In this document: positions 59,242-64,000 of the stretch, piece by piece
Numbering within the stretch: position 1 is the stretch's first letter
Layout of the letters: the number at the start of each line of letters is the position of its first letter
From: Nipponacmea schrenckii
Lineage: Eukaryota > Mollusca > Gastropoda > Lottiidae
Assembly: GCA_030562195.1 (NCBI GenBank)
Contig: JAUJPP010000005.1
Span: forward strand, 13,388,826 to 13,452,825
DNA length: 64,000 nucleotides
Reading direction: 5' to 3'
The notes under the pieces: generated by a model
What the model saw: the letters and a program-made list of their open reading frames with translations, nothing else
Databases searched by the model: none
Told to the model about the DNA's origin: nothing
Program-made: the position numbers and the translations under genes

Positions 59242-60257
59242 CATCTTAACGCGTTTAATATTCATTTATTCGGTAATGTCAAAACTTTGTGACATTTACT
59301 GAACATCTAATGAAGAGGACAAAACCCTCAAGTTACGTAAAAAACCGTATGACTAAAGTTTGAATTGAAACTTCCAAAAAGCAAAGCTTTTTCTCAAAAT
59401 GGAAAGGTAGCAGTTATAAAAGTTCTCCTTGAACCTCATAAAAAGGCAAAGCGTATGAGTTTTGAAACATTCACACAATAAAATGGTGATTTTGGTAGCT
59501 GGCATGTTACGGCACCTACCAATTTGAGAACAGGAAATAAAGCATGGTTGTTTACAATTCGAGAAGCAGATCCAAATAGAATCTGCGAATTTAATCTAAA
59601 TCCATAGATCTTTACTTTTCATCCATGTCTTTTATATATCGAAGACTAGAATTAAAAGAACTTGATAGTTCCTTGAAAATACAAAAATAAGCCAGCAAGT
59701 AAAGGAGAAGAAACGGTATTGAAATACTTGCTGAAATAATTATTCCTACGTCAAATACATATCTAATATATTCAACATTTTAACAACATCCTCTTCTGTA
59801 TATTTCTGATAATGTCAGAGTTATAATAATACTGATTATAAATATTATTATGTAATAACATTTTTAACAGTCGAATAGTCTGATTTATTCTGTTCCTGAA
59901 CCCTTCCTGATAACTGAAACTATCATTTAATAAAATTAGCCCATACAGATATTATGTGGTCTTTAATATTTAATTATATAGATTCTGATTTTAAAGAACA
60001 ACAGATCAAAGATATACACATAAATGTGAACAAAGATGACACCTTAATTTCCACTTTCAGCGGATGCTGATTTCGCTAGAAACTAGATAGTTATGCAGTA
60101 GTAGTTGGTGAATGGATTTATTGTGTGTAATTTGTTTGGTCGCTGAAACATGGTCCTGGGTAGTTTAGCGTGAGTAACACGTCCTCCATTCTTCCAGGCC
60201 CGTTTTGATAGTGGTAATTCTTGTTGATTTGTTGCCGGTTAGATTATTTTATAACTG
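59242..60257. other. No gene seen
   Basis: Non-coding AT-rich gap. Confidence 0.45.
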
Positions 60258-60464
60258 TTGGAAAACTTAAAGCGTGACAGGATGCAGGATGTCTCGATTG
60301 CAGCGAAAACTATTCTGTGTATACAATACAGACAAGGTATAACACCCGAGAAACAGAATGTAACAGTACCCTACTATGACCAACATAGAACTAGTTTTCA
60401 AATTCCGATCGGTAACTTCAATAAATCTGCTTGGATCTTCAACAGAACCTCCTTAGAATCTTGA
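60258..60464 (+). pseudogene. Possible LINE C-terminal remnant
   Basis: About 68 codons read ENLKRDRMQDVSIAAKTI, then TVPYYDQHRTSFQIP and SAWIFNRTSL before the stop. The order (a 'W-x-x-L-x-x-R-R' like helix, a basic QHRTSFQIP strand and a short terminal motif) is reminiscent of the end of Jockey- or RTE-type polyproteins, where an SFFPRTI-W-N motif normally stands. The match is partial and no RT core is nearby. Confidence 0.35.
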
Positions 60465-62539
60465 TTATGATGAAAGTTGGTTTTTGCTCGAGGAATGATT
60501 TCAAACCTGGTTAATATCATTCTTCCACACACAATTCAGTTATCTGACTACAATAAAACATACTCAATGCTTAATTCTGGAACGAATTTAACAACTTGGT
60601 AGTAGTTCATGCTGTAGACATGACAACTCTTATCAACTCACTTGTGTGACTTACCATATTTATCCAAACATTGGACTTCACTTAGATTATAGGAATAGGA
60701 TTCATTCAATGCTCTATGGAATTGATAATGGCCCTTGTGGAAAGATAATCATGCGAATAAGAGACGTCTCAAGAACCTGAAAGAGATTTTTAAGTTGAAA
60801 TTGTATGAACCTCGAAATGCTGTAGACCATAAAATGGTAAATAGAAGAAAATAATGGAAACTGTCGATAAAGAAACTCGTGTTTTAATTTTAAATTGTTG
60901 CACCCGACGAAGCACGCTGTCGCGCTAATATTATGTATAGCTTGTGGGTCGTGGTCCCTTCCCTAAGAAATGCTTTTTTAACATGTTTTGCTCTCCGATT
61001 GGAGAATCATAATCTGAAGTTAATACTATATAACTCATTAATATATTGCTGATTGTGTATTTTGATTAAAATTGTACTTAATATAAATATTTTTGATTTA
61101 GTACTTTTAGACTTGGTTTAACCAGTGTTTCTGAGCCAGAGAAAAAATGTTTTTGTAATGCCAACAAAATCAGTATAATACAAACCTATTTCACAGTAAT
61201 TATTTTATTATAAGATGTTTTTTACTGTGTCGAGTTTCATTCAATAGAGTAGCAATAATCATGCAGTAATCAAATATTTAACAACGTAACAATCGAATGA
61301 ACGCAAAAATACACTCACAACATAATATAGGCTTTTAGATATATTAATCAAGATCTTATTCTTGAAATAAAAAGCTGTACGGGGGCGTAATTCCCATTGG
61401 TATCAAGGAATTGGGGCACCTTATTCGAGTCATATCAACCTGACACCTAACAAACATCAGCCCATATTAATATATTTACTACAGTTTATTTTATTCCACA
61501 ATCAATCATACAAATGTATTATTCTGTAGCCATCTATAAACTTATTACACGTATCTTAATTTTAAACAAAAACATTTATCTATCGTAAAGGGCAAACATG
61601 TAACCACAGAAAAATAAAGATATTAAATTAATGTAATGAGATAAGACCAATATCGCTATTGGGCGTAGTATGTGAAATCAAGTATTAAAGATTACACGAA
61701 GCATTTTATACAGAACATTAAACAAAAGTGTGATTTATCATAACTCAGGAGTTTTTGTACCTTATAGATAGACGCATTTTCTTCATTAACTATAAAGATA
61801 CTACACTAACTTGTCATTATAAATCATTAAAAAGCTTATATGAAACAAAAGTTAAAACGAAACACAAAGAAAGAAGCCACCGAAAAAGCTGGTCGATGGT
61901 TGCCCGCACATGTTTACATTATTTGAATGAGACTCACGACCATCAGTTATTTGCACGACTGACCAAGACTATGATATCATGTACATCATGTAACACACGC
62001 TCTGAGATGTCGTTTGAGTTTTCTTTAAACATATATAAATGTACATGTATATGTGATATTTGCAGTTCATCGTGAAATATGCAATAAGTGATAATTTGTA
62101 CAACTGTTTCAAATGTTTTCATTATAGCGTAAATAAGCACAGTGTGGTGCCAAAAGTTTGGTTTTATATAACAAACTAGCTTGCACTAAAGGAGGTAATG
62201 ACGAAACTACGGGACATAAGTCTTTATAATTAACAGTTATTTCTCTCTACTCGCCGTGTCGTCTGCATTATAGTGCTATTTCAATTTATGTTCAAAATGC
62301 AATTCGGCGCCAGAGGTTCGCAGTTATAACAAATAATGATTTTCTTAGACCACACGAGTTGTACATAAGATAGCTCTGATCTAATTTGCAAAATACTCGA
62401 TTTAGCATTCTGTTTAATGTTATGTTCATGACGGTTATTAGTTGACCATTTATATCCCTTCGAGTAGTACAAGAATAAGCAAGCAATTACCCAATAACTG
62501 CTCGGTGTTTGCTTCAGAGATGCTTGTATCCTCTATGCG
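60465..62539. other. No gene seen in 2.1 kb
   Basis: Non-coding. A 106-codon open frame at 61755-62075 has no recognisable domain. LINE similarity may begin slightly before 62540 (near 62500). Confidence 0.45.
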
Positions 62540-63060
62540 GTGCAATATTCTGCAGGCCACTATAATCCAATTTATGTAGTATTAAGAGACTCGCATAGCA
62601 GCCTGATGTCGATTTTCAACGGTTCTTCGAGTTCCCAATCGGGGCTAGTGGATGAAATCAGGCAAGCGTGCTCATTGTTACATAGTCAAGGCAAATCAAT
62701 CGAGTTGGCATGGATTCCGTCTCATGTTGGCATACAATGAAACGAGGTTGCAGATGAACTCGCAAAACAAGGACGAACTAGATCTAACGGAAATTGAGTC
62801 GATAGACTACAGTTTATCAGAAGTCCGGAACATGATCGGTTAAAGCATCAAATCTTCACGGAAGGAAACTCTCGTGGATGCTGATACGTTTCGCTTCAGA
62901 TTAAACGAAAGCATTAGCAGTTAAGTAATCTTGCAACATCCCAATCGACAGATCTGTCGGTCGGTCGCTCGTCTGAGAATGATGGGTGAGGTAAGAAATC
63001 ACAAATACGAACTAAAGCTATGTCCCTGTGGTGAAGCTGGCACCACAGAACATCTGTTGT
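62540..63060 (+). pseudogene. LINE (Jockey/I-type) RNase H and C-terminal remnant, broken
   Basis: It reads YVVLRDSHSSLMSIF, then an IRQACSLLHSQG helix, ELAWIPSHVGIQ, a stop at 62738-62740, and NEVADELAKQG. This is the order of an RNase H domain: a DS-SL block, WxPSHVGI and the final ADELAK Asp. The stop stands where members of the family have Gly before Asn-Glu. Further on, CPCGEAGTTEHLL (63021-63059) is the typical downstream Cys/His segment, in a frame reached through further breaks. The expected role in intact elements is removal of RNA from the RNA-DNA hybrid during copying. No RT or endonuclease is present here. Confidence 0.82.
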
Positions 63061-63223
63061 GAGCAATTAAGGAAAAGAAATAAGAATGATCACCTAGGTA
63101 GTACATCAGAAGAGCGTCCTGCTCTTATGTAGGTATGACGTCGAACGTGGACTTTTTCTGTAAAATGTCAAGAAGAATCACAGAAGAAGGACAGATGAAG
63201 TCAAAAGCCATAGGAGCAGTTCG

Positions 63224-63480
63224 CGGCGCTTATGTACCTCTCGATGATTTTAATAGTTTATCCACTAAAAGACACCAGGGTCATGTTAAGGACATTATTC
63301 TGAATGTTCACACCAAATTTCATCGCAATCGGACCATTTTTACTACCCTGAATCGATTTTTTTGTTCGTAGAAATGTCGGCGCTACTTCACTTATGTAAC
63401 TCTCGATGATTATAATAGTTTATCCAATAAAGACACCAGGGTCATGTTAAGGACATTATTCGGAATGTTCATACCAAATT
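63224..63480 (+). repeat. Direct duplication, about 162 bp period
   Basis: CTCGATGATTTTAATAGTTT, then ACACCAGGGTCATGTTAAGG and ACATTATTCTGAATGTTCAC start near 63240 and recur near 63402 with a few changes. It begins about 165 bases after the LINE remnant. Confidence 0.88.
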
Positions 63481-63490
63481 CAACACTAGT

Positions 63491-64000
63491 GTCAGTGTCT
63501 GTGGGTCACATCATAAAAAATCAAAAAATTTTGATCATCATTTCCGGTAGCGGTAGTATACTGAAGTAGAGGCAATATGGTTTACTGTCCCACACTGTCC
63601 AGTAGAGGGCCTTTAAGTAAGCTTACATATCGTCTATATAAACCATATTGCCTCTACTTCAGTATACTACCGCTACCGGAAATGATGATCCAAAAAATGA
63701 TTTTTTTATGATGTGAACCACAGACACTGACAATGACTCACAACACTCGAGAGTAACCACACGGTCCCGCTACTGGACAGTGAGGTGACTCTCGAGTCTT
63801 GTGAGTCATCGTCAGTGTCTGAGGGTCACATCATAAAAAAATCTTATTTTTTGGATCATCATTTCCGGAAGCGGTAGTATACTGAAGTAGGGGACATATG
63901 ACTTATATACTGTAAGGCTACAAATTATTGCGAGATATGTAAGCTTACTTAAAGTCCCGCTTCTGGACAGTGTGGGTCAGTGAGGTGACTCTCGAGCCTT
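63491..64000. repeat. Nested foldback, at least three arms, cut by the window edge
   Basis: Arm 1 (63491-63585, GTCAGTGTCTGTGGGTCACA to ATGGTTTA) is complementary to arm 2 (63639-63731). Arm 3 (63811 to about 63890) repeats arm 1 directly. Between arms 2 and 3, GACTCACAACACTCGAGAGT pairs with ACTCTCGAGTCTTGTGAGTC. The loop block CACTGTCCAGTAGAGGGC, TTTAAGTAAGCTTACATAT (63593-63630) reappears inverted at 63935-63980. The last bases, GTGACTCTCGAGCCTT, start another round, so the structure continues past 64000. At 63914 a TACTGTAAGGCTACAAATTA segment matches the terminus of the 53499 MITE. Confidence 0.9.

Noticed and set aside
61755..62075. 106-codon open frame with several Cys residues near its end
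   Set aside because: The Cys spacing fits no zinc-finger pattern I can name, and there is no splice support.

Overview
The window is eukaryotic: AT-rich, very sparse in genes, intron-containing and packed with diverged repeats. The protein matches, the Penelope-like and LINE remnants, and several dispersed repeat families that resemble repeats I remember from mollusc genomes point to a lophotrochozoan, most likely a gastropod or bivalve. That placement is an inference from memory, and no species can be named. There are no operons, rRNA or tRNA genes, or CRISPR arrays.

Only two host gene pieces are convincing. At 4370-4551 (+) lies the last coding exon of a family-8 glycosyltransferase (GLT8D1/2-like), whose earlier exons lie upstream, probably left of the window. 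At 36057-37271 (-) lies a complete single-exon class A GPCR of 404 residues, with a splice acceptor just before its ATG. The two genes show no functional link. A third coding fragment, a MADF-domain first exon at 58771-58933 (-), sits inside a DNA element with terminal inverted repeats and probably belongs to that element. Retroelement remnants are a Penelope-like GIY-YIG end (45459-46070), a LINE RNase H end (62540-63060) and a weak LINE-like tail (60258-60464).

The rest is repeat DNA. From left to right: a 70-72 bp tandem array (1-597); dispersed repeats (0.8-9.3 kb); a 237 bp MITE; a 95 bp satellite present as two facing arms (9.6-10.8 kb); a further MITE and scattered repeat copies (12-24 kb); two 53 bp satellite arrays separated by a 323 bp near-perfect palindrome (25.9-29.1 kb); two MITEs flanked by TTAA (30.8 and 34.4 kb); the GPCR; a tRNA-derived SINE (38.7 kb); a block of ~500 bp repeat units carrying ERR-, NRF1- and ETS-like motifs (42.6-50.5 kb); more MITEs; a 27 bp satellite (57.6-58.0 kb); and a multi-level foldback that runs off the right edge (63.5-64.0 kb).

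I found no defence system, biosynthetic cluster or other clearly new multi-gene system. The most unusual items are structural (the palindromes and mirrored satellites), the motif-bearing repeat family, and the MADF exon inside a TIR element. All boundaries were set by eye.
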